A program made the position numbers and the translations under genes. DNA of 64,000 nt from Lineus longissimus (lineage: Eukaryota > Nemertea > Pilidiophora > Heteronemertea > Lineidae). The number at the start of each line of letters is the position of its first letter. Position 1 is the stretch's first letter. Location of the stretch: the NCBI RefSeq assembly GCF_910592395.1, contig NC_088318.1, positions 5,294,756 through 5,358,755 of the forward strand. Reading direction: 5' to 3'. This document shows positions 23,019-35,789 of the stretch, in pieces. The notes beneath the pieces were generated by a model. It was not told the origin of the DNA and ran no database searches. It worked only from the letters and a program-made list of their open reading frames with translations.

Positions 23019-24507
23019 ATGTTATATAGACTTTTCATCGTCACCTTGTCTGGTCAGAAATATCCTGTTATCGAACCAGGCTTTGCAGGACTTACTTTCT
23101 TCAGGTAGGCGTGAATAAGCAGATCTTACATAATAGTATAATTCTATCTAGCTCCTTGAGATGATATGATAGTCCGGGCTCTATTATTTCTTTGCTTTTA
23201 GCTGGAGTAAATTGTACTGGACACAATCCGCTCAAATATACCCTGTGGTCTTATAGTGGCCATGTTTACTTCATTCACAATAAACGTCACTACGCCCCCG
23301 CACACTCGCCGCCCGCTTAGCACGGTGACAACGGCACGCGTCTTAATCTCTGTCATGCCGAGGAATGAATGTACATAGAACATATCAAAGATACTAGTAC
23401 ATCTTTTTCCTCTAGAAAGGAGGTACCGATTTCGTTTTTTTCGTCTTTCAGCATCTCATAAAATGTATCTCAACAGTTAGTATGAAGAACTCTAGGTTAA
23501 TATTTGCAAACAGACATTGCTTACTGTTTATAAATTTCTACGCCGTTATCAATCCAAGAAGTCTTGTGATACGCCACTACAATCATATTCGTTACGTGCG
23601 CGTATTAATTAGTCTGGGCATTTTCACGGGATCGAAATTATAAAAAGGCTTTATACACATATTGTCATAACATTTTTGTGCGTTTTGTACTGTAACTGTC
23701 AAAAATAGACATTCGCTCGTTATTGTAATATTTGTTTCTCGCCTGGTATGCACGCTTTTTTCCACCTACATTGGAACCTCTGTTAGCGGACACCTGTCTA
23801 TTAAGGGCAATGCCTTTGGTCCGAGATTGGTTGTTTTCATTCAATTTGACCACTCTAACCAGGATACCTCTCTATTAAGGACAGCACTTGTCAGTCCCGA
23901 GGGTGTCCTGAATAGAGAGGTTCTACTGTAAAAGGCAAAGTCATTTTGAAAAAAAAACCAACCATTATTTGAATATTCGGTCAAGCACATGAACCTAGTG
24001 GTTTCCATAACAACTACAACGCCATCGCACAACAGATCATGTAACACACGGGGCGAAACAAACTAATTTTTATATCATGTTGTCCAAAATGTTAAAAAGG
24101 ATTTCGCTGAAAAATTCAAATTGCGTCAGTAATAATGATGAAATACGTGTACAGCGGGCGAAAGCGGGTAATCATATAGCTATGGGTCGTATATGGCTAA
24201 TTATCATGAAACTCAACATAATATGACATATGTTTGCTTCTGATTCTGATAATAATTCATATACTAGATGGTCTGTTTTTCACTACCACTATCAACATTA
24301 CAACTCATTTAGGCTTCAATATGAAAAGTGTGAACTCGTCCAATCCGTTCATTTTGGCGAAGTATTGTCTGTTGGAGTCAACTTCGAGAAACTCTTGAAT
24401 GGATATGGATAATTGACGCAATTTTATTCATATTGATGATGCACCAAATCTGTATAAAGGTAATCCGTACTTGCCAGGATAGACCCAAGCTACATCACAT
24501 TTTATAG
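23019..24507 (+). pseudogene. B1: diverged and truncated LamG gene
   Basis: The first exon (23019-23104) has an extra T after the ATCGTCACC codons, shifting the frame. The optional exon is 23202-23255. The 43-nt exon (23452-23495) has an extra T making AGT TAG. The LamG exon starts at 24313 (RLQYEKCELVQSVHFGEVLS) but hits TAA where other copies have GAA, has an internal deletion, and breaks off at about 24507 inside the domain. No microexon or tail is seen. Dead copy. Confidence 0.65.
23769..23928. mobile_element. CAGTGGAACCTC-family MITE in B1
   Basis: TA-flanked 160-bp copy starting CATTGGAACCTCTG and ending GAGGTTCTACTG, in the intron before the LamG exon, same site as in A1 and the other B units. 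Confidence 0.65.
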
Positions 24508-25238
24508 TCGGAACCATAATAATCACAAATCTAAATCGGAAAAGGGTTAATTTAGTCCAATTTTGAATTTTTCAATTTCGTGTGTTATTTACTGATGGAA
24601 ACTGTGACTGCAGAATGGAAGGTGACTGGGCAGTCGACAGCTTGGTAACAATGAGCCTATTAATAATGATGGACCTTTATGTCCGAAAGGGCGTGCAATC
24701 ACGTCGCGAGAAATGTCTTTCGCGACAGGAGTTGTAAGTGTTGAAAATAATGAAGAACGGCGCGTGTTTTCGATTCTACTATATAAGAGCTCAAACAAAA
24801 TTTAAAAAAAAACCGTTAGGAATAACTTCGAGTAAACAAGTTTACCAGTGAAACAGAAGAAGAACAAACATACTGGAGTAAAAGCCGCGCACTCCTTTCA
24901 GTGGCCAAGGACGGAATTTCCGGAATTCCAGCATCTCACGCAGACTTCTTGACTGCACTGACGACGACAACTTACAGTTAAAACATAAAGCGTTTACACG
25001 TCCCATAGCCTTCGTATAACAAGATTCATTCAAATGAAATTATTTGAAAGACTCCAGTATAACTTGGGTCAAGAAACTAGACAACAACCTCGCATACTCG
25101 TGACAATTCATCACCTCTGATGTGATTCAAGTTTGATACTAGAAGCTATCTAAATCATAATTTCATCCACAAGTCCTACAGGTTTTGAATCACAACAGTA
25201 TTTGAACAAACAATTCTATTGAGTATGCTCGTTTTAAG

Positions 25239-25307
25239 ATCCATTAATTTGTCAAAGTGTCGCAATGCGTGTGCAGGAGATGCGCATGTGTACAACATTA
25301 GAAAGAA
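25239..25307 (+). pseudogene. E7 copy, B type (69 nt)
   Basis: Encodes SINLSKCRNACAGDAHVYNI then RK, but is one base shorter than A-type copies just before the donor and therefore reads into TAA if unspliced and out of phase with E8 if spliced. Confidence 0.25.
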
Positions 25308-25484
25308 GTAAATGTGGTCAAGATGACTCCAGTCTGTTTAAATATCCGTCACGTGACGGGCGGAACTGAAACCGCATTTCAGTTGAAATTTAAGAGTATA
25401 ATCAATAGTGGTTGGCTTGTACATGTAGGAATAATTTCTTCGGCAAGTTTTTGAGTTCAGAATAAAACCTGTGGCTTTGGCTCC

Positions 25485-25709
25485 GTGTATGAAAAACAGT
25501 TAGTTATAAACGAACAAATTGTGGAATATTATATTCATCTAGTCTTCTTGATAGCGATTAAGGACCAGGCGACCAAAATGAATGGTTGTGTTGCATTTAT
25601 AAATGCCCGACGCGCAATAAGCGATTCATTGCATATAGTTGATGTACAATGGATCACTCAGTGTGCGTGTTGCGATCCAGTGCAACTTACGGCAACTCTT
25701 TGTGGTTGA
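25485..25709 (+). other. Conserved 74-codon open frame, unassigned
   Basis: An open frame recurs at 37163, 38450 and 62458 and in broken form near 54385. Copies differ by one whole codon (RAISD against RASD) and by substitutions that do not stop the frame. There is no ATG at its start (the frame opens on GTG) and no clear splice sites, and base changes do not favour third positions. It could be part of a long 3' exon or simply repeated spacer. Confidence 0.2.
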
Positions 25710-26972
25710 ATAAATCGTTCAGTGTGAGGTGGGCATAAGACATGCTTACATTCCATTGTCGAACTAAAAGCGTGAGGTGCAGGGGCAAAAAATGACCACA
25801 AGAGGCTCCATTTGGCAAAATAAATAAAATGTGATTTCTTATTTGCAACACTTCCTTTTTTACATTATTTTATTCCCCGACCTACCCTGGAACCTTTTTG
25901 GAGACCTCATATGATCTGCTCAACTAGCGGAGTAAGGTACATTACGTAAGGCGAAGACAACTTCCTTGAGTCTCAAGCCAATTGTTGGAACCCACGGCGG
26001 CTCCAACAACAAGTTGTAATCGACCATCATCAAAAACCTAGTTCTCCAAGACAAAGCAATCTTCGACTTTATTCACTTCATTTGGTGTTTTTTTTGCGTG
26101 TGCAACTGGTAAGACGTCAGTGTGGCCGCGTTGCGCTCCGTCTTCTTTCAGGTTTAATTTTTTTTAGTCTAGTTGTCATTCCCCGGTCGACGAGCTCCGA
26201 CTACCTGGTTCGATTTCGGGGTTTACTCTCATAAACTGATTGCCGTCCTGGGTGAGGAGGCAAGTCTCCCCAAATAATCATTTCATGAATATATCAATCC
26301 TAGATAAACGGACGAAACTTCTATCAATTGGACAAGTTTTCTTCCCGTCTACTGTACATCTATGTACACTGAACATTTCTGAGCCACATTACACATAACG
26401 TTGTGTCACGTTGTCTATTTGCGATTTCCCAGCGAGTGTCTACATTGTAGCTATCATCGTAATAACTTTGAAAGTTTTCTACTGGTCTTAAAGGCGTGAT
26501 ATTTCTAACCAGATGCCAAATAGCGATAATAATCCGTTATACCCTTACAGCATTTAGCCATTCCCCGAGATATCTCCGGCGGGTTCTTATATTGCATCTA
26601 AATATTCTTACCAGGATTCTAAGCAAGAATTTGATAATACACCGAGCGGCACTCTAATCTCAGAATCCGAATAGGATCTAAAACATACAATATTTTTATC
26701 CCGAGGCTCGGTTAGACGTCGTTTATTGAATATGAACATTTTCTCGCAGAACTCTGCATACATGTATCATATTTTACAGAACCACCCGTTCGTTTTTGAT
26801 TGAAAAAGATGATAGTTTGTTCAAAATACAACACCATCTGATCTGTATTGATTTCATAGCTTTGAATGCTTTCATTAAATATATATTGGCTGATTATAAT
26901 CGAGAAGTGGCAGACCAGTGTGGCAGGGATCATTCTCCACATACATGTAACATAATAGGCCTCTCTCAATAG

Positions 26973-27062
26973 TTGCACCAACAGGAGAAAAGCAGGGCCT
27001 GCATAGGAGCAACCTTTTTATTCATATTTGCATGTTGCATCGTGACCCTTCCCAATCACCCG
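26973..27062 (+). CDS. E8 copy with net 27-nt deletion
   Basis: Open for 30 codons between CTCTCAATAG and CCG|GTAAGG. Relative to 40640 it lacks the CVLTGEND part through a 28-nt deletion compensated by one inserted base, so the frame survives but the last conserved cysteine region is altered. The 27105 transposon sits about 40 bp downstream. Confidence 0.25.
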
Positions 27063-27104
27063 GTAAGGCAAGCGGCTACATTTAGTGTTGAGTGGTAATA
27101 TTAT

Positions 27105-28425
27105 CAGTGCAGTGCCCTAGTAAGCGCGCAGCGCCTTTAGGTTGGGGGAACCCCCCCCCCCCCCCCAAACCCCCTGGTTGAGAACCTGCTATAGTTTCTT
27201 CCGCCATTTTTTTTTTGATAGACAGTTTTCTCCGTGTATCTCTTTAGCAGTAACTCGACTCCATCATCATAATAACCGGCAAAGAAATGGACTATGTCCG
27301 GACTATCGTACTCTGGCACTCTGGCAGATTCTAATGTAAAGTGCAAGCTCTATTGAACTCGCGCAACTGTCGACATGGAGACCCCCCCCCCCCCACCCCC
27401 GTCCCTCTGACATGTTTTAGCCAGTGCATTGGGGAAAGGCCCCTCAAACCCCCTATTGGCCTCTCAATAAGTCCTTCCGAGCTACTTAACCCGGGGTGCT
27501 CGAGTGGAACCCCCAAATCTTCATGATGGTGCAGTCCTTTGACACGTTTAACCCAGAGAGAGGAAGAGGTACTCCTTTGATGGTACCCTAACTCCAACCC
27601 TCGACCATCATTATCCTTCCTTTTCACTAGCATGATATTGGCAAGACTGCCAAGAGGTCGTACGTGGTGGCTTCCTTGAGACAATTGCTTGTGGTCGTAC
27701 CTGAGCAACCAATTCAAGGGGTCAGGGATCAGGTTTTTCCCCCACCAACATGTTGCCGAATGGTTAATGCATAAAAAATTGGTTGGCAAGGGTTTTTGCA
27801 GGCCAAGAGACTGGAAGACACTTGACTCTTGAGGAACACCAGACTGATGAACAAAGCACCTGAGGAACATAGAACCCTCTTCATACCTGGGAGCATAAAA
27901 AGCCTGCTAGCGAATATTGATTATTCGTTAGAAAAAAACAGAAGATCTGCAAAACCAATAGTACCCCATAAAAACATACATTCCTCCTTAAGGTGTCTTC
28001 GGATCCCACCACGGCCCATGTGGAATTCGTTCGAAAGGTTTATTGAAATTTCAACAAAAACATTTTTTCTCGAAACGCCTGCCTGGTTCTTGCTTGATTG
28101 TTCGGGATTATATCCATTTTAAGCGTCTTTTGGATATTATTACTAAAGTCTCAAAAATCAAAACAGTGTATGTCGGGGGGAACCCCCCCCCCCCCGAACC
28201 CCCCAGAAATTGAAGTTTGATTAAAAAACAGTGAGAATAATCGGCGGAGCTCAGAATAGTCGAGTTGCTTCATTCGTGCGTTTATCTCTTCTGGCGGCCA
28301 TTTTAAGTCAAATTTAAGCCATTTGAAACGAATCCATGGACTTGAGAAACATTGTTTACATTGGATACGTCGTATGCACGTTAACCATAGTAGCGCTTCG
28401 CAGAAAAGCCTTCGGCCTTCGGCGC
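27105..28425. mobile_element. 1.32-kb DNA element, copy 1
   Basis: Exact TTAT flanks both ends (27101-27104 and 28426-28429), and the uninterrupted paralogous site has TATTAT once. One end starts CAGTGCAGTGCCCTAGTAAG; the other ends in the palindrome-rich AGAAAAGCCTTCGG region. Long C runs lie near 27150, 27365 and 28190. A reverse-strand frame of 179 codons (27331-27870) is not recognisable and is frameshifted in the second copy, so the element appears non-autonomous. The second copy is at 60774-62123 in opposite orientation. Confidence 0.7.
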
Positions 28426-29392
28426 TTATTATTTTGTGTGCGTATGCCGAAACAATAGTTGAACGTTTACCTAACCGGTTGCTAGCTGGCCAAACTACTT
28501 TTAGTCAAGGGATGAGTTCGCTCATCATACACTCTCAGTATTGGCAACGATAGTTTAGTTTAATTTCAGTCGATAATTCCGTCCATTATCCCACTCCCAT
28601 ATATTCATAGTAGAGGCCATGTTATTTACACTTTTCATCGTCACCAGTCTGGTCAGAAGAACTCCGTCATCGAACCAGGCTTTGCAGGACTTACTTTCTT
28701 CAGGTAGGCGTAAATAAGCAGATCTTACATACTATAATATAATTCTATTCAGCTCCTTGAGATAATATGACAGGCCGTACTCTCTTGTTCCTTTGTTTTT
28801 TTTCTGGAGTAAATTGTACTGATAACAATCCGCTCAAATATACCATGTGGTGTTGGTGCCCATGTTTAATTCATTCACCTACGAACGTCACTTTGCCCCC
28901 GCACGCTCGCCGCCCGCTGAGCACGGTGATAGCGGCACGCGTCATAATCTCCATCATGCCGAGGAATGAATGTTGAATTTTTACTCTAGAAATGAGTTTG
29001 CGATTTCGTTTTTCTCTTTTAGCATCTCATGAAATGTATCTCAACAGTAGTATGAAGAACTTGAGGTTAGTACACGCATTTGCAAACAGACATTGCTAAC
29101 CGTTTAAATTTCTACGCCTTCATCAATCCAACATGTCTTGAGATACGCCACTACAATAAAAATTCGTTCCGTACTCGTACTAATTTAGTCTGGCATTTTC
29201 ATTGGATCCAAATTATCAAAAGGCTTTAGTCACAAATTGTCATGATATTTTTGTGCATTTTGTACAGTAATGGTCGAAAAAAGACATCTACTTGTTCTAA
29301 TTTTTGTTCCTCGCCACGTATGCATGTTTTTTTCCCACCTTTATGGCCAAGTCTTTTTGAAAAAAAAACAACCACCATTATTTGCATATTCG

Positions 29393-29991
29393 GTCCAGAA
29401 TATGTATATTACGGATCGCTAGATATTGGATGTTGGTTCTAAATGCAGTAGAATAAAACCATCAGCCGATACCCAGTTTAACGTAAGTTTGCCTACCCAG
29501 AGGTGAGATCTTGACTCACAGTTTCGATGCAAGAGGGACTGCGGTCGCTCAGCAGAGAGATACCGAAAGAACCAACTAAAATACTCGATATATGTTTCAT
29601 GATTTTGTTGGGATAATTTTACAGATAGGGGGCATTATCTTGATAGAATATAGAACAACCCAATAGGCCTAATTATTAGTGGATAGAAGCGATAGGATGA
29701 TCGAAGAGAAAAAGCCACGTTTCCTAGTTTGTGGCCCATATGTTTACCCTTCGGGAGTCAAACGTGTCATCAGATCATCGGAAAGGACCAATCACAAAAA
29801 TGCTAGCATGGGATGATACACTCGTGATCGACACAATATGTTGTCGTTTAATGCAGTAATCGCAGGTTTGCCAACCTTGACTGACACCAGATTGGCTCAC
29901 GTAAATATCTAACCACATGTCTGATCCAAAAGGGTATGCTTTAGGGCCTAGAATGGTTAGGTCCAATAATATAACAAACAGTGTTCTGGAC
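29393..29991. mobile_element. Insertion with GTCCAGAAYA ends, A3
   Basis: Absent from A1 and A2, present in A3, A4 and A5 at the same site. It starts GTCCAGAATA and ends with the complement of GTCCAGAACA. This copy is shortened and frameshifted relative to 43019-43785. Confidence 0.5.
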
Positions 29992-31030
29992 ACTGTTACA
30001 TGTACCTAGTGGTTTTAGAAACGACTGCAACGCCATCGCACAACATATCGTGTAACAAACGGGCGAAACAAATTTATTTTGATGTCATGTTGTCCAAAAT
30101 ATCTTAACAACGATTTTTTGCTGTAAAATTCAAACTGCAACAGGGATATTGATAGAGTACATGTACAGCAGGCGAAATCGGATGATCATATAGCTGGGTC
30201 GTATATGGCTAATTATCATGGAGCACAACATTATATGGCACCGTTTTGCTTCAGATTATGATAGATATTTATATCCTCGATGTCTTGTATTTCGCTACCA
30301 CTATCAACATTACAACACAGGCGTCATCATGAAAACTACTGTGGATTCGTCCAATCACCTCATTTTGGCGAAGTATTGTCTTTTGGATTCAACCCAGAGA
30401 CTCATTCGAATGGATATGGAGAATTGTCGCCATTTATTCATATTGATGCACTAGATGTGCATAAAGGTAACGCGTTTACTATATCCGTACTTGCCAGGAT
30501 AGACCCAAGCTACATTGCAAGTCACAGACATAGTTCCATATTTTGGTACAGATTAAAGGGAAAGTGTGACATCCGGTTTATGTTAGCTGATAAATATACC
30601 CGCTTGAGATTAGTTATACGATTTGGGCGAAAAGTTTACTATCACTTAGCTGGTGAAACTCTCCGAGGTAAAAGAGGGATGGGTACATGGCAACTTCTGA
30701 CGACTAGCTACAACCCGAGGAAGAATCTTGTGATTAATTATGTTAATAATAAATCGTATATTTCCTCACAAACGCGGATAGGCAACGATACCCATATAGT
30801 TCCTCATGACAAAGCTGGTTTCGGAGATAGTCTTGTCGGTAGGATGGCTTGGGTAATGATATTCCCATACATGTTAAAACAAAATGACATCACAATCCTT
30901 TGCGATAACTGTAAGTATGACTGATGAATTGGATCGAAATCTATCGCACTCTTTCTGTAAATTTTAAAGCAAAAAGCACTGCCAGATTTTTATTTCCCCC
31001 CAAAATACTCATGAAGTCTTAAATTGAAGA

Positions 31031-31252
31031 GGCAGGTTTCGTAACCCTGACGAAGAGCTACTAAGAACGAAGTACGAAGTAGGTATTTGTACTTTATTGA
31101 CGACTTTGTTCGTAAGTTTCCCCGATTCCTCGTACAAATTCGTACAGAAGATGATTTACGAGTGTCGTGTAAATGAATTAGCACATTGCTTAATAACCCG
31201 ACAGACATTCGTCGTTCGTACTTCGTCCTTCGCAGGGGTTGTGAAACCTACC
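31031..31252. mobile_element. MITE with GGCAGGTTTCGTAACCC ends, A3
   Basis: Same element and intron as at 11848 and 19394; right tip reads CCTACC. Confidence 0.55.
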
Positions 31253-32577
31253 TAATCACCACAGTTGACATTGTAAATGCATATGCGCCTTCGAAGCTTT
31301 AAGTTTTGAATTCAACTGTTACGGTCACAATAATATTTATTTCTAATGCAAGTGTTTTAGGTTTTAGGTTTTTGTTTCACCACAACTGTTCAGGGGGCGG
31401 TAAAATGTTGGCGAGAACCGCTGGACGTCCCGGTTTTGGCCAATACTTCAGCTCTACCTTCGCGGTTGTGGCGAGACAACCAACACCTCCAGTGAGATAT
31501 CAATTCCTGGTGGTCCTTTGATCTTTGTATATTAATTAACGAGGCCCAATCAGCAGTTAGTCAGTATAAAATACGAACTAATCGTCAACAATGCTCTACT
31601 CTGGACGCAAAAATAACCTTCAAAACAACTTTTACTGGAATTTCATTGCGTTTTCCCGGTATACATTGGTTATACTTTCTTTTTGCTCTAAAACTTACCT
31701 GTATTTTTAGTTCTTTCATCGAAGGGTAAGTATACACACATACTATGTTTAGTATTTATATGCGACCATGAGATTTTTATTGAATTAGTGGTTGGTCTGT
31801 TTTAGGGCGGCTACTCGATCCTATACGACGTGGTCAGGAGATGACATAACGTCAGAGTAAATTATTCCCGGTCTGACGACATGCTGGTGATAACATCGCT
31901 AACGCTAGCGTTGGGAGATACCAAATCTAAAAGGATTCTGCTTGTTTCCTGTTTAAAGAGAAATCTCCAACAGAGATTGACACCACGTTTGCAATTAGCG
32001 AAGATGATGCTGTCGCCAACACGGTAACCGATGTTAATTTGAAAAGGAATTCACCGATTGAGTGCGCGGTTAGTTTTGTAGATGTTTGTCACGGTAACAA
32101 CAACATGGAATGCCCAAGTTTTATATTCTTTGAGAAGACTTGACGATGTCGACATTACGTTGATAAAAGAAACAAGTAACAAGTGTCATAGATTAAAGTC
32201 AACATTGTGGTAAGGAAGAATGTGGTAGTAAATTGACCCTCATATTTTCGTATACCCTTATTCCTCAGTAAAATTAAATCGGATGTTATTATCACCTTGC
32301 ATTGAGTACACACTGATATATAAGATATTTCATCACGAAATGTAACGGCTGTACACTGTAACCTTCTTTGCGTTTAGGGGGGGGGGGGTGTCATTTAGAT
32401 CAAGATGAGCAGATTCATTAGGCTAAGGGGGTGAGAAGATGCATCTCAAGAGGTTAGTTAAAGAAGGATATTTATTTCTCTACAGCTTCGGAAGACGGCG
32501 TTCGTCACTTTGAAGTAAAATCTCGGGAGAAGACCTAGGATATACCTTCCACAGATGAAAATACCGAGCTGTATGCG

Positions 32578-32852
32578 TTAAAGGATCACTGGCATTAGCA
32601 GCGCAACGTCGTGGTATAGATATTCATCTCCGCGCAGCGCGCCACCATCCATCGTTCCGCAGAAAAAAAGACCTATGCACGAAGGCCTCACTTCGGTCAA
32701 GTCGGAACCAAAATTGGAAAAGTGTGTTTATTTAGTCAATATTCTCTATTTCATGTGTAAAGTACTCATGGAAACTTTGTCTGCAGAATGGAAGGTGACT
32801 GGGCAGCCGACAGCTTGGTAACAACGCCCTTGATAATATTTATGGTCCTTTA
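32578..32852. mobile_element. TTAA-flanked MITE after A3
   Basis: Left tip intact (TTAAAGGATCACTGGCATTA). The right tip stops at GGTCCTTTA and runs straight into CACTCACGTTGCGCG, showing a small deletion shared with the A4 copy at 49148. Confidence 0.6.
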
Positions 32853-33337
32853 CACTCACGTTGCGCGAAAGGTCTTCGCGTCAGGAGTTGTGAGTGTTAA
32901 AAATAACGAAGAACGCATGTTTCTACTATCTATGAGCTGAAACAAAATTTTTAAAAACCGTTCAGCACTTTCAGGAAAGAGTTTACCAATGCAACAGAAG
33001 AAGAACAAACATACTGGAGTAAAAGGCCGCTCACTCTTTTCAGTGGCCATGGACGAATTTGCCAGCATCACACGCAGCTTTATTGACTGCACAGACGATA
33101 AAAACTTAAATTTGAAACATAAATCGTACACATGACCCATGGCCTTCGCATAACTTGGGTCAAGAACCTGAATTACAACCTCGCATACATGTCACAATTC
33201 ATCACTTCTGATGGGATTCAATTTTGATACAAGCTGCTATCTAAATCATAATTTCATCCACATGTCCTATAGTTTGTTTGATATTATTGTGATTCAAAAC
33301 CTGCTTTGATATTTGTTTTGAGCACGCTCGTTTTAAG

Positions 33338-33407
33338 ATCTATCAATTTGTCAAAGTGTCGCAATGCGTGTGCAGGTGATGTGCATATGTACAACATCAG
33401 AAAAGAA
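33338..33407 (+). CDS. E7 copy after A3
   Basis: 70 nt, encoding SINLSKCRNACAGDVHMYNI then RKE, donor GAA|GTAAAT. Candidate exon, same caveats as at 14175. Confidence 0.25.
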
Positions 33408-33784
33408 GTAAATATGGTCAATATGCCTCCAATCTATTCAAATATCAGTCACGTGACGGGCGGAACTGAAACATCAATGCTGTTGAAAATTCAAGAGTAT
33501 AAACTCGAGTGCATCGCTTTTTACATGCAGTCCTGAGCTGAGGAGTCCAGTCTCCCCAAATATTCATTTCATGAATATAACATTACATGTACCTAGTAAA
33601 CGGGCGAGGCTTCTAATAATGGGACAAGTTTTCCCACGTCTACTGTACATGTATGTGCATTGTACATGTCTAAGCCACATTACATGTAACCTTGTGTCAC
33701 GTTGTCGATTTACAATTTCCCAGCGAGTGTCTAGTAGATAATTCCGTCAATTATCCCACTCTCATTATACTCACAGTAGTAGCC

Positions 33785-35789
33785 AGGTTATATGGACTTT
33801 CATCGTCACCTGTCTGGTCAGAAATATCCTGTAATCGAACCAGGCTTTGCAGGACTTACTTTCTTCAGGTAGGCGTGAATAAGCAGATCTTACATAATAG
33901 TATAATTCTATCTAGCTCCTTGAGATGATATGATAGTCCGGGCTCTATTATTTCTTTGCTTTTAGCTGGAGTAAATTGTACTGGACACAATCCGCTCAAA
34001 TATACCCTGTGGTCTTATAGTGACCATGTTTAATTCATTCACAAAAACGTCACTTCGCCCCCGCACACTCGCCACCCGCTTAGCACGGTGACAACGGCAC
34101 GCGTCTTAATCTCTATCATGCCGAGGAATGAATGTGGAACATATCAAAGATACTAGTACATCTTTTTCCTCTAGAAAGGAGGTACCGATTTCGTTTTTTC
34201 CGTCTTTCAGCATCTCATAAAATGTATCTCAACAGTAGTATGAAGAACTCTAGGTCAATATTTGCAAAAAGACATTGCTTACTGTTGATAAATTTCTACG
34301 CCGTTATCAATCCAACAAGTCTTGTGATACGCCACTACAATCATATTCGTTACGTGCGCGTAAATTAGTCTGGGCATTTTCACGGGATCGAAGTTATAAA
34401 AAGGCTTTATACACATATTGTCATAACATTTTTGTGCGTTTTGTACTGTAACTGTCAAAAATAGACATTCGCTCGTTATTGTAATATTTGTTTCTCGCCT
34501 GGTATGCACGCTTTTTTCCACCTACATTGGAACCTCTGTTAACGGACACCTCTCTATTAAGGGCAATGCCTTTGGTCCGAGATTGGTTGTTTTCATTCAA
34601 TTTGACCACTCTAACCAGGATACCTCTCTATTAAGGACAGCACTTGTCAGTCCCGAGGGTGTCCTGAATAGAGAGGTTCTACTGTAAAAGGCAAAGTCAT
34701 TTTGAGAAAAAACCCTACCATTATTTGAATATTCGGTCAAGCACATGAACCTAGTGGTTTCAGAAACAACTGCAACGCCATCGCACAACAGATCATGTAA
34801 CACACGGGGCGAAACAAACTAGTTTTTATATCATGTTGTCCAAAATGTTAAAAAGGATTTCGCTGAAAAATTCAAATTGCGTCAGTGATAATGATGAAAT
34901 ACGTGTACAGCGGGCGAAAGCGGGTAATCATATAGCTATGGGTCGTATATGGCTAATTATCATGAAACTCAACGTTGTATGACATATGTTTGCTTCTGAT
35001 TCTGATAATAATTCATATACAAGATGGTCTGTTTTTCACTACCACTATCAACATTACAACTCATTTAGGCTTCAATATGAAAAGTGTGAACTCGTCCAAT
35101 CTGTTCATTTTGGCAAAGTATTGTCTGTTGGAGTCAACTTCGAGAAACTCTTGAATGGATATGGATAATTGACGCCATTTTATTCATATTGATGCACCAA
35201 ATCTGTATAAAGGTAATCCGTACTTGCCAGGATAGACCTAAGCTACACCACATTTTATAGTACCACCTTTTGGTACACTGTTAATGGAAGTATGGCGTCG
35301 GTATATTGTTATCTGATAAAACACTACATTTGAAATTCGGTATACGAATTGGGCGAACCGTTTGCTATTATGAAGCTGGTGAAGATCTCCGAGGTAAAAC
35401 AGGGACGGGTACATGGCAACTTCTGCCGACTAGCTACAACCTGAGGAAGAATCACGTGATTGATTATGTTAATGATATATCGTATACTGCGCCACTACCG
35501 TGGAATGGCCGAGCAGGCCTTCCCACTGTTGAAAAGGCTTGTGTCGTAGGTGCCCTTGTCGGTAAGATTGCTTGGATAATGATATTATTGGGGTATTATT
35601 GTATATTAACGAGTTTGATCAAAATATGAAGCACTTTTTTCCCCAACATACCCGAATAGTGAACGATGCATTACACTTGACACATGAATTCATTGCCTTC
35701 AAACTTGCGTCTTCCCGATATACACGTGGTACATGGTGTTATTTTTTTGCTCTTATACTTACCCATATATTTAGTTCTTTCTTTGAAAG
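33785..35789 (+). pseudogene. B2: diverged LamG gene, start codon lost
   Basis: The first exon has AGG for ATG (33785) and a base deletion; its donor is at 33868. The optional exon is 33966-34019 and the 43-nt exon 34211-34253. The LamG exon begins at 35069; the conserved GGA GAA has become GGA TAA, and the first half has a deletion. The second half is open from 35306 to 35629 and keeps RIGRTVCYYEAGEDLRGKTG, but its last strands diverge (SYTAPLPWNGRAGLP, AWIMILLGYYCILTS) and the A-type donor is absent. A microexon-like 15-mer remains at 35775-35789 between TTTAG and GTAAGT. No PAN tail exon is found. Confidence 0.65.
34525..34684. mobile_element. CAGTGGAACCTC-family MITE in B2
   Basis: TA-flanked 160-bp copy, nearly identical to the B1 copy, at the same intron position. 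Confidence 0.65.

Larger units (their letters stand above)
28619..32179 (+). pseudogene. A3: LamG-PAN gene with premature stop in tail
   Basis: The exons are 28619-28703 (MLFTLFIVTSLV...), 29023-29065, 30321-30910, 31711-31725 and 31959-32179, with phases as in A2. The LamG exon is 9 nt longer than in A2 (HRHSSIFWYR), as in A4. At 32141 the conserved tryptophan codon TGG is TGA, which removes the last 12 residues including the fourth PAN cysteine. Everything before is open, so a slightly shortened secreted LamG protein could still be made. Whether this copy is functional or dead is unclear. The intron before the LamG exon carries the 29393-29991 insertion. Confidence 0.65.

Noticed and set aside
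23841-24047. Reverse-strand frame MLHDLLCDGVVVVMETTRFM repeated in several units
   Set aside because: It overlaps a MITE and intron, is antisense to the gene, and has frame breaks in other units. No splice context.
27331-27870. 179-codon reverse frame in the 1.3-kb element
   Set aside because: Unrecognisable, rich in repeats of simple sequence, and broken in the second copy of the element.
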